Shown one piece after another: positions 1 to 9,778 of a stretch of DNA of 21,907 nt. Below the pieces are notes generated by a model that was not told where the DNA came from, made no database searches, and saw only the letters and a list, made by a program, of their open reading frames with translations. Made by a program: the position numbers and the translations under genes. Position 1 is the stretch's first letter. Each line of letters begins with the position of its first letter. Source of the DNA: Syntrophaceae bacterium UBA2280. Lineage in GTDB: Bacteria; Desulfobacterota; Syntrophia; Syntrophales; Smithellaceae. The DNA lies in the NCBI GenBank assembly GCA_002347685.1, contig DDWS01000057.1, forward strand, positions 1-21,907, read 5' to 3'.

Positions 1-40
1 CGGACAAATCATTTGCTCCTTACACAGGGGCCGATAAGAC

Positions 41-69
41 TTGAACAATGCGGAATTAGACGCTACAAT
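41..69 (+). promoter_or_regulatory. sigma-70 promoter of the transglycosylase gene
   Basis: A -35 box TTGAAC (41-46) and a -10 box TACAAT (64-69) are separated by 17 nt, 30 nt upstream of the start codon. Both boxes are close to consensus. No operator-like dyad is obvious around it. Confidence 0.6.
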
Positions 70-98
70 GCAAGCCGAATGAACGAAAAGGGGGATCG

Positions 99-965
99 AT
101 GAAAGGAATTGTCTGTATTTGCGCGGGGATACTGCTGTGGGGAACGGTGTCTTTCGCGTCCGGAAGCGAATGTCCCCGGACCTTTGTTGAGGGCTTACTC
201 ATCGCCGAAGGTCTGGATCAGTCCCGTGCGAAAAGGATCAGTCAGGATCTGCGCATTGACGTTCGCCCGGATATTGTCATAAAAAACCTGTTTCATTCAA
301 GCCCCAAAGGGACGGCCGCCCGGCCCGACGTCATGCGTGTGGATCCCCGTGAAATCGAGCGGGGCAGAGCTTTTATCCGCCAGCATGCCGAGATCCTGGC
401 CCGGGTGGAGGAGCGTTTCGGTGCATCGCCCCAGATCATTACGGCCATCCTGATGATCGAATCGAGGCTGGGGACCTACCCGATGCCCTATAATGTAGCG
501 ACGGCATATGTCAATCTCGCCTTCCTGCTGGATCCGGAGTATTTCAGGCAGATTCAGACCCTTTATTCGGATGCCTATCCACAGCTTTTTGAAGAAGCCA
601 CGGTTGCCCGGGCGCATCGACGTGCTCGCTGGGCGGTCACTGAACTGTATTATCTTTCCGCCATTGCCGATCACCTCGACATGGATCCGGTCAGTATTTC
701 CGGATCGTTTGCCGGCGCGCTCGGGCCGGCCCAGTTTATCCCCTCATCCTTCTGGACTTACGGCATTGACGGGGACGGGGACGGTATTGCCGATCCTTTC
801 AACATGGCGGACGCCAAACTCAGCATGGGGCAGTACCTGAGAAAATTCGGCTGGCGGGAGAACGCGCCCGTCGAGCAGAAGCGCAAGGCAGTCTGGTACT
901 ACAACCGCAGCACCGTTTATGTGAACACCATCATGATGCTCTACGAAGAGCTCAAGAAACCATAA
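99..965 (+). CDS. lytic murein transglycosylase, MltB/SLT_2 family
   Basis: Non-hydrolytic cleavage of peptidoglycan glycan strands, in the periplasm or at the outer membrane. The first ~20 residues are a hydrophobic signal sequence (ILLWGTVSFASG), without a clear lipobox. The catalytic region includes the family's IESRLG segment around residue 120, whose Glu is the expected catalytic acid, followed by the GALGPAQFIPSSF signature near residue 205. A DGDGDGIADPF stretch near residue 223 resembles the conserved Asp-rich loop of MltB enzymes. At 288 residues it is shorter than E. coli MltB (about 360), but the catalytic core appears complete. The ATG at 99 follows a GGGGGAT ribosome site and a good promoter at 41-69. 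It stands alone, convergent with the radical SAM gene downstream. Confidence 0.88.
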   Translation: MKGIVCICAGILLWGTVSFASGSECPRTFVEGLLIAEGLDQSRAKRISQDLRIDVRPDIVIKNLFHSSPKGTAARPDVMRVDPREIERGRAFIRQHAEILARVEERFGASPQIITAILMIESRLGTYPMPYNVATAYVNLAFLLDPEYFRQIQTLYSDAYPQLFEEATVARAHRRARWAVTELYYLSAIADHLDMDPVSISGSFAGALGPAQFIPSSFWTYGIDGDGDGIADPFNMADAKLSMGQYLRKFGWRENAPVEQKRKAVWYYNRSTVYVNTIMMLYEELKKP

Positions 966-1014
966 GCATACCGGGAGAAAAGAAAAGATCGAAAGAAAGC
1001 CCCGGCCTTTTTTA

Positions 1015-3486
<2,472 letters not shown>

Positions 3487-3519
3487 GATGTCCTTTCCGT
3501 TTTTCGGGGGTGCCGCCGG

Positions 3520-3918
3520 CTATTCTTCCGGCTCGCCGTCAGGTCTGCCCTGGTATTTGTACGGGTTGGCTTTGATGTCGCGAAGCAGGGACAGCGCCAT
3601 TTTTTTCGCGAATTCCGGGTGGGAAAGGTACTGCAGAGAGTTTTCTTTAAACGCGAGGATCAACTCTTCCCGGGCGGCCTGCACCCCGGAGGCGTTTACA
3701 AAGGTTCTTTCCATGGTGTGCTCGTAGGTCAGTATATCTCCGAAGATATCTCTGACCTGAAGGTAGTCTCGCTCGTCGGTAAAGAAGGCCTGCTGCAAAT
3801 CCATCTTCATCTGAAAAGCAATTTCGACCTTCACGGTGTCTGCGGCAATGGTGCGCGACAGATCCGATACTTCCACCCTCAGGCCGTTATTCAATGCGAT
3901 TTCATCAATCCGTTTCAT
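3520..3918 (-). CDS. small conserved-looking protein of unknown function
   Basis: I do not recognise the family. From the ATG at 3918 it gives 132 residues (MKRIDEIALNNGLRVEV...). It is soluble, mixed alpha/beta by appearance, with charged helices and an acidic end (PDGEPEE), no cysteines, no membrane segment and no signal peptide. An upstream ATG at 3963 in the same frame would add 15 residues (MLSTAPLKEETGCHA). I prefer 3918 because the protein then begins with a well-formed beta strand and an AGGA lies upstream, but the choice is uncertain. It is the first gene of a two-gene minus-strand unit with the radical SAM fusion, so it may act with that enzyme; this is inference from position only. 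A long imperfect hairpin (3726-3758) lies inside it. Confidence 0.7.
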   Translation of the reverse strand: MKRIDEIALNNGLRVEVSDLSRTIAADTVKVEIAFQMKMDLQQAFFTDERDYLQVRDIFGDILTYEHTMERTFVNASGVQAAREELILAFKENSLQYLSHPEFAKKMALSLLRDIKANPYKYQGRPDGEPEE

Positions 3919-3971
3919 GGCATGACATCCTGTTTCTTCTTTCAGAGGGGCTGTGCTTAACATTTTTACTC

Positions 3972-4000
3972 TTGACCTGCAACGCCAATCCTTCTATAAG
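3972..4000 (+). promoter_or_regulatory. sigma-70 promoter of purU
   Basis: TTGACC (3972-3977) and TATAAG (3995-4000) are separated by exactly 17 nt, 37 nt upstream of the preferred purU start. It lies in the 118-nt divergent gap between the small minus-strand gene and purU. It also argues against the longer purU reading frame that opens at 3953, which would begin upstream of this promoter. Confidence 0.7.
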
Positions 4001-4036
4001 CGACAAGATTGTCCCTGCGGACGAGAAAGAGTGAAG

Positions 4037-4897
4037 ATGATGCAAGATTCCAACGCGATTTTACTGCTATCCTGTCCCGATCGCAAGGGTTTGGTGGCGC
4101 GGCTTTCCAATTTCATTTTTCAAAACAACGGCAATATCGTTCATGCCGATCAATACACATCCAAGCAGGGCAAGTATTTTTTCATGCGCATCGAATGGGA
4201 ACTGGGTGGCTTCGCGCTCAGTCGCGAGGAAATTCCCGTGGTATTCGCGCCTCTGGCCCGGCAATACGAGATGAGGTGGGAGCTGCATTTCACCGATTAC
4301 GTGCCGAGAGTGGCGATTTTTGTCTCCCGGCATCTGCACTGCCTGCATGATCTGATTTTAAGGCGGCACATGGGAGAGCTCGACGCCAGTGTCGAGGCGG
4401 TGATCAGCAATCATGAAGATGCGCGCGAACTCGTGGAGCAGTTCGGCATGAAATTCTTCCACTTCCCGGTTACGCCGGACAACAAGGACTCTCAGGAGGA
4501 TCGGCAGCTCGTGCTCCTGAAGGAACTGAAGGTTGACCTGGTGGTGCTGGCGCGCTACATGCAGATCCTGTCCGGAAAGTTTATCGGGCAGTACGTCAAC
4601 CGGATCATCAATATTCATCATTCGTTTTTACCCGCGTTTGCCGGCAGCAACCCCTATCAGCAGGCCTATAACCGGGGCGTGAAGATCATCGGGGCCACGG
4701 CGCATTTTGCCACCGAACAACTCGACGAGGGGCCGATCATCGCGCAGGACGTCATCAAGATCAGTCACCGCGACACGATTGCCGATATTCAGACCAAGAG
4801 CAAGGATCTGGAGCGGATCGTTCTGGCACGGGCGCTGCGTCTGCGACTGGAAGACAAGATTCTGGTACATGGCGCCAAGACGGTGGTTTTTGAATGA
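4037..4897 (+). CDS. purU: formyltetrahydrofolate deformylase
   Basis: Hydrolyses 10-formyltetrahydrofolate to formate and tetrahydrofolate, balancing one-carbon pools and supplying formate. Residues ~5-85 form an N-terminal ACT-like regulatory domain (ILLLSCPDRKGLVARLSNF). The formyltransferase-fold catalytic domain follows, with IINIHHSFLPAF, then GVKIIGATAHF and LDEGPIIAQDV; these match the PurU signature and contain the family's conserved catalytic His and Asp. The length, 286 residues from the ATG at 4037, fits E. coli PurU (280). The frame is open back to 3953, but those residues precede the conserved domain and overlap the promoter. Other purine and formyl-folate genes lie further on (hpt, purE, IMP cyclohydrolase, AICAR transformylase). 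Confidence 0.95.
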   Translation: MMQDSNAILLLSCPDRKGLVARLSNFIFQNNGNIVHADQYTSKQGKYFFMRIEWELGGFALSREEIPVVFAPLARQYEMRWELHFTDYVPRVAIFVSRHLHCLHDLILRRHMGELDASVEAVISNHEDARELVEQFGMKFFHFPVTPDNKDSQEDRQLVLLKELKVDLVVLARYMQILSGKFIGQYVNRIINIHHSFLPAFAGSNPYQQAYNRGVKIIGATAHFATEQLDEGPIIAQDVIKISHRDTIADIQTKSKDLERIVLARALRLRLEDKILVHGAKTVVFE

Positions 4898-4946
4898 GCA
4901 AAGCCGGATTTGATTCGAATTTTTCGCTTAGATAGAAGGGTGTTCC

Positions 4947-5765
4947 ATGGCCGCGAATTCCTCTATCGTGGTTTTGTGCCAGCCGGACGAAGGCAAGTCC
5001 TGCGGCGCCTGCTGCGGTTTATATAATTATGTCGACAGCTCGCGCGAGTCGCTCATAAAAAGGCTCGGCGCCCGCACGAAGCGCTTCCGTGAGATAGTAG
5101 CACTGCCCGGGGATCTGGAGCGATACGCCGCCGCCACGTTTGCCGCGGAAGACTTCCGAAAACGATACGAGGTCATTTACTGCTGCGAATATCTCGGTTT
5201 TCTTGATCGCGAAGAAAAGAAAGTCGGTTGCCTTCTCCATCCGATGCAAAACAACGGTATCGACATGCGCGATCAGTCCTTCTACGGGCAGGAAGTCTGC
5301 GCCGGACATCTGTGTCCCAGTCACCATTTTATTCCCCGTCCCCAGCAGATCATCCTGCAAAATATCATCGATGACTGGTATCTGTACGGTCTTTGTCTGA
5401 CGGATATCGATCTGGTCACGAACTATTTCCGCCTGATTGCCGACCGGGTCGGCGAGGCTATCAAACCCGGGGTTTTCGTAAACGCCGCATTGAAACGCGT
5501 CGCGCTCGAGTATTTTAACTGGAAAATCACCTGGCCGTTTCGTTCGCGCGAGGCCAACCGTCTGGGCAAGTATTACTTCGACGGTTCGCAGTACATGATC
5601 AGCCACATCGACTATGAAGGATTCGGTCTTGAGCTTTCCCCCTTCAACGCCATTTTTCTGAGTCTGTCGTCGGAATTTGCCGATGGAAGAGCCGTCCGCG
5701 ACGCCGAGGCCCTGATCGAGAAAAATATTGAAACATTTGTGTCGCTGTACACGGATTTCCTTTGA
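4947..5765 (+). CDS. cysteine-rich protein of unknown function with a CxxCC motif
   Basis: I do not recognise a characterised family. The 272-residue protein begins with a Cys-rich segment: C11, then C19, C22 and C23 (SCGACCG). More cysteines follow in YCCEYLGF, VGCLLHP and VCAGHLCPSHH. The pattern recalls the CxxCxxCC putative zinc/iron-chelating domain (YkgJ-like, PF03692), suggesting that the N-terminal half binds a metal or Fe-S cluster. The C-terminal ~140 residues are helical, lack cysteines and resemble nothing I can name. There is no signal peptide or membrane segment. It starts 49 nt after purU with a weak AAGGGTG ribosome site and no good promoter between them, so co-transcription with purU is likely. 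Confidence 0.75.
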   Translation: MAANSSIVVLCQPDEGKSCGACCGLYNYVDSSRESLIKRLGARTKRFREIVALPGDLERYAAATFAAEDFRKRYEVIYCCEYLGFLDREEKKVGCLLHPMQNNGIDMRDQSFYGQEVCAGHLCPSHHFIPRPQQIILQNIIDDWYLYGLCLTDIDLVTNYFRLIADRVGEAIKPGVFVNAALKRVALEYFNWKITWPFRSREANRLGKYYFDGSQYMISHIDYEGFGLELSPFNAIFLSLSSEFADGRAVRDAEALIEKNIETFVSLYTDFL

Positions 5766-5771
5766 TTTTGA

Positions 5772-5801
5772 TTGACACGACGAGTCGTTGTTGAGTAATA
5801 T
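5772..5801 (+). promoter_or_regulatory. sigma-70 promoter of hpt
   Basis: A perfect -35 TTGACA (5772-5777) and a -10 TAATAT (5796-5801) are separated by 18 nt, just after the stop of the Cys-rich gene and 37 nt before the hpt ATG. hpt and the zinc-ribbon gene can therefore be transcribed separately from purU. Confidence 0.65.
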
Positions 5802-5838
5802 CGCGCTCAATTCGACCCATCATACAAGGAGTTGCGAC

Positions 5839-6393
5839 ATGGAGACAACGTCCCGGAAAATTCTGTTTGCCCGATCCGACATCGACAAAAGGGTGCGGGA
5901 AATGGCCGATCAGATTTCCCGTGATTACGCCGGAGGAGAACTCATCATGATCGGCGTACTGAAAGGTGCGTTTGTTTTCATGGCGGATCTGATGCGGGCG
6001 CTGAGCGTTCCGTGTCGGACGGATTTTATCCGCGCGGCCAGTTACGGGGCGGGAACTGAAAGTTCCGGCGAGATTGTGATCACCAAGGATATCGAGCTTG
6101 TGATTGAAGGATGCGATGTGCTGGTTGTGGATGATATCGTCGATACGGGGCTGACCCTCCGACACATCGTCGATTCGCTCAGGGGGCGGCGTCCCCGGTC
6201 CCTTCGCGTATGCGCGTTTCTCGATAAGCGCCTCAGAAGAAGAATTCCGTTTGAGGCCGACTATGTCGGATTTTCCATTGATGACGGTTTTGTGGTCGGT
6301 TACGGTCTGGATTTTGGAGAGCAGTATCGTTTTTTGCCCGATGTGTATGTGATTGAGGCAGGCATCTTGAAGGGATCAGAGGATAACCCATGA
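5839..6393 (+). CDS. hpt: hypoxanthine phosphoribosyltransferase
   Basis: Purine salvage: joins hypoxanthine or guanine with PRPP to give IMP or GMP. The 184-residue length is typical. The PRPP-binding loop VLVVDDIVDTGLTL lies at about residues 93-107, with the two acidic residues followed by DTGLT. The GVLKGAFVFMADL segment near residue 37 and the C-terminal VVGYGLDFGEQYR motif are diagnostic of bacterial Hpt. The start at 5839 is chosen because AAGGAG (5826-5831) lies 7 nt upstream. A TTG at 5788 in the same frame would overlap the promoter and is rejected. Its stop overlaps the next ATG (ATGA, 6390-6393), suggesting translational coupling. Confidence 0.96.
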   Translation: METTSRKILFARSDIDKRVREMADQISRDYAGGELIMIGVLKGAFVFMADLMRALSVPCRTDFIRAASYGAGTESSGEIVITKDIELVIEGCDVLVVDDIVDTGLTLRHIVDSLRGRRPRSLRVCAFLDKRLRRRIPFEADYVGFSIDDGFVVGYGLDFGEQYRFLPDVYVIEAGILKGSEDNP

Positions 6394-7355
6394 TTATACA
6401 GTGTCGTCAATGCCGGACGAAGTTTCGTTTTGATGATTCGCAGTTGCAAGGTGACGGCATATGGCTGCGCTGCGGCCGCTGCCAGCATGTCTTTTTTCAG
6501 GAGAATCGCCGACCGACGGGCGAAAGAAGGCCAGCCGGGGACGTTCTTCCAATCGTTTTCGCGCCGCCGGAGCCGGCCCGGGCGGCAGGCAACGTCCACC
6601 GTGATGACGATGTGGAGCGCTTCCTCGACTCAGTGATGGAAACAAGAAAGCCGCCGGAGGAAAATCAAAAGACGCCGGGAAAGACCGGCGGGAAAATCAG
6701 TGTCAGGGATATTGAACTGAACGGGAATCCTCCGGACGAAGAGTTTCCGGAAGAGGAGTTTCCGGAAGAGGATCTTTCGGAAGATTCCCCTGCCCGGGAG
6801 AAAAAGCCGGGAATATTCTGGAAAGCCCTGCTGTGGAGTATTCTGGTGATGGTGCTGATTCCGGTCGTCGTCTTTTTTTTCGTTTTGCCGGATATCGGGG
6901 ATCGCTATGTGCAACTGATCCGGCAATCCATCGGGGATCCCACACCGCCGAAGGCGGAAGCCGTCACCGGCCATGTCAGACTTGAGCAGATCCGCCAGCG
7001 GATCGTCAACCATTACATTCTGGGCAATATCCGCATAATCGAAGGAACGGCCGTCAATCAGGCGGACTATCCCATCTCCCGTGTATTGGTCAAAGGTGAA
7101 ATCGTTGATGCCTACGCGGTCGTGCTGGGTGAAAGGCAAAGCTACGCCGGCAACATCCTGACAGACGAGGATTTGATCAATCTGTCCGAAGACATGATGA
7201 TGAGGCGCCTATCTCAGCCGGAAGGCTTGAACAACGCTAATGAAAAAATTGCGCCCGGCGGACAGATCCCTTTCATGATTGTCTTCACCCGTGAGCCGCC
7301 CGGGTCGATTAAAACCACCGTGACGGTCATCGGCGCGGAGAGGCTGCTTCAATGA
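6390..7355 (+). CDS. zinc-ribbon (MJ0042-type) single-pass membrane protein with DUF3426 domain
   Basis: The N-terminus is a zinc ribbon of the MJ0042 type: C5xxC8 and C28xxC31, with the usual RFDDSQL between. It is followed by ~110 residues of charged, low-complexity linker. That linker contains three pentapeptide repeats (EEFPE, EEFPE, EDLSE; 6738-6782). One transmembrane helix follows at about residues 146-166 (LVMVLIPVVVFFFVL), then a ~150-residue DUF3426-type domain (ISRVLVKGEIVDAYAVVLGER, then PGGQIPFMIVF near the end) that should be periplasmic. This architecture is common in delta- and betaproteobacteria; its function is unknown, although an N-terminal ribbon in the cytoplasm suggests nucleic-acid or protein sensing. 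It is translationally coupled to hpt. Confidence 0.85.
   Translation: MIIQCRQCRTKFRFDDSQLQGDGIWLRCGRCQHVFFQENRRPTGERRPAGDVLPIVFAPPEPARAAGNVHRDDDVERFLDSVMETRKPPEENQKTPGKTGGKISVRDIELNGNPPDEEFPEEEFPEEDLSEDSPAREKKPGIFWKALLWSILVMVLIPVVVFFFVLPDIGDRYVQLIRQSIGDPTPPKAEAVTGHVRLEQIRQRIVNHYILGNIRIIEGTAVNQADYPISRVLVKGEIVDAYAVVLGERQSYAGNILTDEDLINLSEDMMMRRLSQPEGLNNANEKIAPGGQIPFMIVFTREPPGSIKTTVTVIGAERLLQ
6738..6782 (+). repeat. 15-bp tandem repeats coding for an acidic linker
   Basis: There are three consecutive 15-nt units inside the DUF3426 gene. The first two differ at one base (GAAGAGTTTCCGGAA against GAGGAGTTTCCGGAA); the third is diverged. They encode EEFPE, EEFPE and EDLSE. They are in frame, so copy-number change would only lengthen or shorten the linker. 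Confidence 0.8.
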
Positions 7356-7397
7356 AGATGCCTGTTCGAAACGTTGATCATGGGTGGTCGTGTCTCA

Positions 7398-7412
7398 GGG
7401 AGGTGATCTCCC
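7398..7412 (+). promoter_or_regulatory. ribosome binding site enclosed in a hairpin
   Basis: GGGAG (7398-7402) pairs perfectly with CTCCC (7408-7412) around the loop GTGAT. The same bases contain GGAGGTGATC (7399-7408), an extended Shine-Dalgarno sequence complementary to ten bases of the usual 16S rRNA 3' end. The GTG start follows immediately at 7413. Folding would hide the site, and ribosome binding would open the stem. Confidence 0.55.
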
Positions 7413-8291
7413 GTGAGATATGAAGGCAACATCTTCCGGCCGTTTAGCGAGGCCAACAGCTATCTGCTCCAGTGCACCGTCGGCTGCTCGCATAATGCCT
7501 GCACCTTCTGCGGCATGTACAAGGACAAGCAATACCGTGTGCGGCCGCTGGTCGATATTCTGGCTGATATTCGCATGGCAAAGGATCACTACGGTGATCT
7601 GGAAAAAGTATTTCTGTGTGACGGCGACGCGATTGCCATCGAAACCGATATGCTCCTGGAAGTGATCCATGAGCTCTACGCGGCGTTTCCCTCTCTGCGT
7701 CATGTGGCCAGTTACGTGGGGCCGCAAAGCACGCTTTCGAAATCACCGGATCAACTGCGTGCCTTGAGAAGCGCCGGTCTGACGAAAGCCTATATCGGCG
7801 TGGAAACGGGCGACGACGAGCTTTTGCGGAAAGTCAAAAAAGGCGTGGGTTATGATGAAATGCTCAAAGCGGGCCTTGCGCTGGTAGATGCGGACATCAA
7901 TCTATCCGTGATGGTGCTTCTGGGGCTTGCCGGTCCGGGTGAAGCCTCTGCGCGGCACGCACTGGCCACCGCGAAAATCTGCAATGAAATGAAACCCCAG
8001 TATCTGGCAGCCCTGACCGTCACGCCCGTGCCGGGAACCGTCTTGTACCGTCAGGTGCAGCAGGGTGAATTTCAGCTTTTGGATCCCTTTGAAACACTCG
8101 CGGAGATGAAGCAGATCTTTGAGAACATCACGATAGACCACCTGAAATTTATCGGTACGCACGTGTCGAATTACCTGCCGATCACCGGGGAGCTTCAGAA
8201 AGACAAACCCAAAATGATCGCGCTGGTTGATGAGGTGCTGAAAAGCCGCGACACTCGATTATTGCGGCCCGGCCATCTGCGAGGCTTGTAA
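7413..8291 (+). CDS. radical SAM protein of unknown substrate
   Basis: A 292-residue radical SAM enzyme with an Fe-S motif at residues 21-33: C21, C25, C30 and C33 (CTVGCSHNACTFC). This is the CX4CX2C variant (C25/C30/C33) with an additional Cys upstream, rather than the canonical CX3CX2C. The barrel continues with VFLCDGDAIAI, YIGVETGDDELLRKVKKG and VMVLLGLAGPG, which are typical of COG1032-like radical SAM proteins. It lacks an obvious N-terminal B12-binding domain and any Cys-rich C-terminal domain for extra clusters. The substrate is not recognisable. The start is GTG at 7413, justified by the strong ribosome site directly upstream. It follows the DUF3426 gene by 57 nt. Confidence 0.85.
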   Translation: MRYEGNIFRPFSEANSYLLQCTVGCSHNACTFCGMYKDKQYRVRPLVDILADIRMAKDHYGDLEKVFLCDGDAIAIETDMLLEVIHELYAAFPSLRHVASYVGPQSTLSKSPDQLRALRSAGLTKAYIGVETGDDELLRKVKKGVGYDEMLKAGLALVDADINLSVMVLLGLAGPGEASARHALATAKICNEMKPQYLAALTVTPVPGTVLYRQVQQGEFQLLDPFETLAEMKQIFENITIDHLKFIGTHVSNYLPITGELQKDKPKMIALVDEVLKSRDTRLLRPGHLRGL

Positions 8292-8370
8292 GCAGCAGAC
8301 GCTGGCATGATCACCGGTACGCCCGTTTTCTAAACGGTCTTTGACGTCCTTTGAACCTTTGAAAAAAACG

Positions 8371-9024
8371 TCACGGTCTGCGTTGGATCTTCAATCCCGT
8401 TTTGGCTTCGATTTCTTCGTATGTAATGATGCCGGATCTTAACAGGACCGGTGTTTCAGCCGTTGCATCGATAATGGTCGAACCGGTTTTGCCGCCTTTT
8501 ACTCCCAGGTCGATGACTGCATCAATGCTGCTTCCGATCTGATCCATCACCGCCTGCGCATCCGCGCACTCCGGCGCGCCGGAGAGGTTGGCGCTCGTTG
8601 CGGTGATCGGTTTGCCGGTTTGGAGCGTCAGGCGCCTGGCAAACTCATGGCTTGAAAGGCGTACGCCGATTTTTCCGGTTTGGGCCGTCAGAAGCGTGGA
8701 GACACTGCTGGCTGCTTCAAAGACGATGGTCAGAGGACCGGGCCAGAATGTATTGATGAGGTTTTGCGCTGCGTTTGTGACGGTGTGAACAAGCGGGGGT
8801 AAATGATCCACGTCGCCGATGATAACGGAAACGGGGTTTTTGAAGTCACGGCCCTTGATATCGAATATTTTACGGATGGCCGCTTCGTTGGAAGCGTCCA
8901 CCCCCAGTCCGTAGAAGGTTTCCGTAGGATAGGCAATCGCGCTGCCCGCATCTATGATTGCGGCGGCGCGAGCGACAATCGTGTCAAACGAAAGATCCGG
9001 CGCAAGCCTCAGGACAAGGGCCAT
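8371..9024 (-). CDS. L-threonylcarbamoyladenylate synthase (Sua5/YrdC/YciO family)
   Basis: Makes threonylcarbamoyl-AMP from threonine, bicarbonate and ATP, the first step of the t6A modification at position 37 of ANN-decoding tRNAs. Family signatures are present: AYPTETFYGLGVDA near residue 34, the KGRDFKNPVSVII segment (equivalent to KxRxxxxPL), a WPGPLTIVF motif and PITATSANLSG. The 217-residue length corresponds to the single-domain YrdC/YciO form without the Sua5 C-terminal extension. A YciO-type paralogue is possible because YrdC and YciO are hard to separate by eye. Its start overlaps the end of purE by 16 nt, so the pair is likely one transcript with coupled translation. Confidence 0.9.
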   Translation of the reverse strand: MALVLRLAPDLSFDTIVARAAAIIDAGSAIAYPTETFYGLGVDASNEAAIRKIFDIKGRDFKNPVSVIIGDVDHLPPLVHTVTNAAQNLINTFWPGPLTIVFEAASSVSTLLTAQTGKIGVRLSSHEFARRLTLQTGKPITATSANLSGAPECADAQAVMDQIGSSIDAVIDLGVKGGKTGSTIIDATAETPVLLRSGIITYEEIEAKTGLKIQRRP

Positions 9025-9530
9025 TTGAGTTTTTCCTGCTTTTTTTCCACGTCTCTCGCCATCTGCGCGATGTAGTCTTCCAGCTTTTTGGCCAGACGCT
9101 TGTCCGAAAGCGACAGCATGCGTATGGCAAAGAGCGCCGCGTTTTTCGCGCCCGGCTTGCCGATGGCCATCGTCGCCACGGGAATGCCGCCCGGCATCTG
9201 CACGGTCGCCAGAAGCGCGTCCATGCCTTTGAGCGGGGTCGCGTCGATGGGCACGCCGATCACCGGAAGCGGTGTGTGCGAGGCGAGTACGCCCGCCAGA
9301 TGGGCGGCTGCGCCCGCGCCTGCGATGATGACCTGGACGCCCCGGTCCTTCGCCTGGGAGGCGAATTTGGCTGAGCGCACAGGCGCGCGATGCGCCGAAG
9401 TTAAAATGAGCTCAAAACCCACGCCGAACTCGTCGAGCACTTTGGCGGCCTCGGCCATGACGGGAAGATCTGAATCACTGCCCATCACCACACTGACGAG
9501 GACTTTCTTCTGGTTATTTCCGGTTTTCAT
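9009..9530 (-). CDS. purE: 5-(carboxyamino)imidazole ribonucleotide mutase
   Basis: De novo purine synthesis: forms 4-carboxy-AIR. The 173-residue protein carries the PurE signatures: GSDSDLPVM near residue 18, TSAHRAP near residue 44, AGAGAAAHLAGVLASHT and PLPVIGVPI. The SAHR motif is that of class I mutases, which act on N5-CAIR made by PurK; no purK is in this window. A strong AGGAGG ribosome site lies 5 nt upstream of the ATG at 9530. It is transcribed divergently from the IMP cyclohydrolase operon across a 248-nt gap, so shared purine regulation is plausible. I could not identify its own promoter with confidence. Confidence 0.95.
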   Translation of the reverse strand: MKTGNNQKKVLVSVVMGSDSDLPVMAEAAKVLDEFGVGFELILTSAHRAPVRSAKFASQAKDRGVQVIIAGAGAAAHLAGVLASHTPLPVIGVPIDATPLKGMDALLATVQMPGGIPVATMAIGKPGAKNAALFAIRMLSLSDKRLAKKLEDYIAQMARDVEKKQEKLKWPLS

Positions 9531-9699
9531 GTGGCCTCCTTACGTTTACCTGCAAACAGGTTGCTGTAAATAGAATTTTTCGTCCTTAACGCATCGGGCT
9601 TTGCTTTGCAAGATGGTTTTTATCCTGATTGGACAGCCGGTAATTGTTAAGGATTGTCGCATTTTCGCCGGCAAATCGGACATTTTCAACCAAATCCGG

Positions 9700-9728
9700 T
9701 TGACAGACGAAAGTTCTCTTCATATACT
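9700..9728 (+). promoter_or_regulatory. strong sigma-70 promoter of the IMP cyclohydrolase / AICAR transformylase operon
   Basis: TTGACA (9700-9705), a 17-nt spacer and TATACT (9723-9728): nearly perfect consensus. The expected leader is only about 45 nt before the ATG at 9779. That is too short for a known purine riboswitch, so any regulation is likely by a DNA-binding protein. Confidence 0.8.
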
Positions 9729-9778
9729 CCCGCAGCAAAAAATAGATGCCTTACCCAGGACAAGGAGAAATATCGAAA

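Noticed and set aside
966..1014. Terminator between the transglycosylase and radical SAM genes
   Set aside because: A CCGGG/CCCGG pair precedes a T-run, but the loop is about 25 nt and the stem only 5 bp, so it is not convincing.
5019..5810. 263-codon minus-strand frame
   Set aside because: Antisense to the Cys-rich gene and running into the hpt promoter; no ribosome site or recognisable domain.
8322..8336. CCGTTT/AAACGG dyad after the second radical SAM gene as a terminator
   Set aside because: The stem is short and AT-rich, and no U-tract follows on either strand.
9531..9778. Possible purine or ZMP riboswitch in the purE / cyclohydrolase gap
   Set aside because: The promoter at 9700-9728 leaves a leader of only about 45 nt for the plus-strand operon, too short for a known aptamer. 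On the purE side I saw no matching core; only a small ACCTG/CAGGT dyad at 9548-9561.
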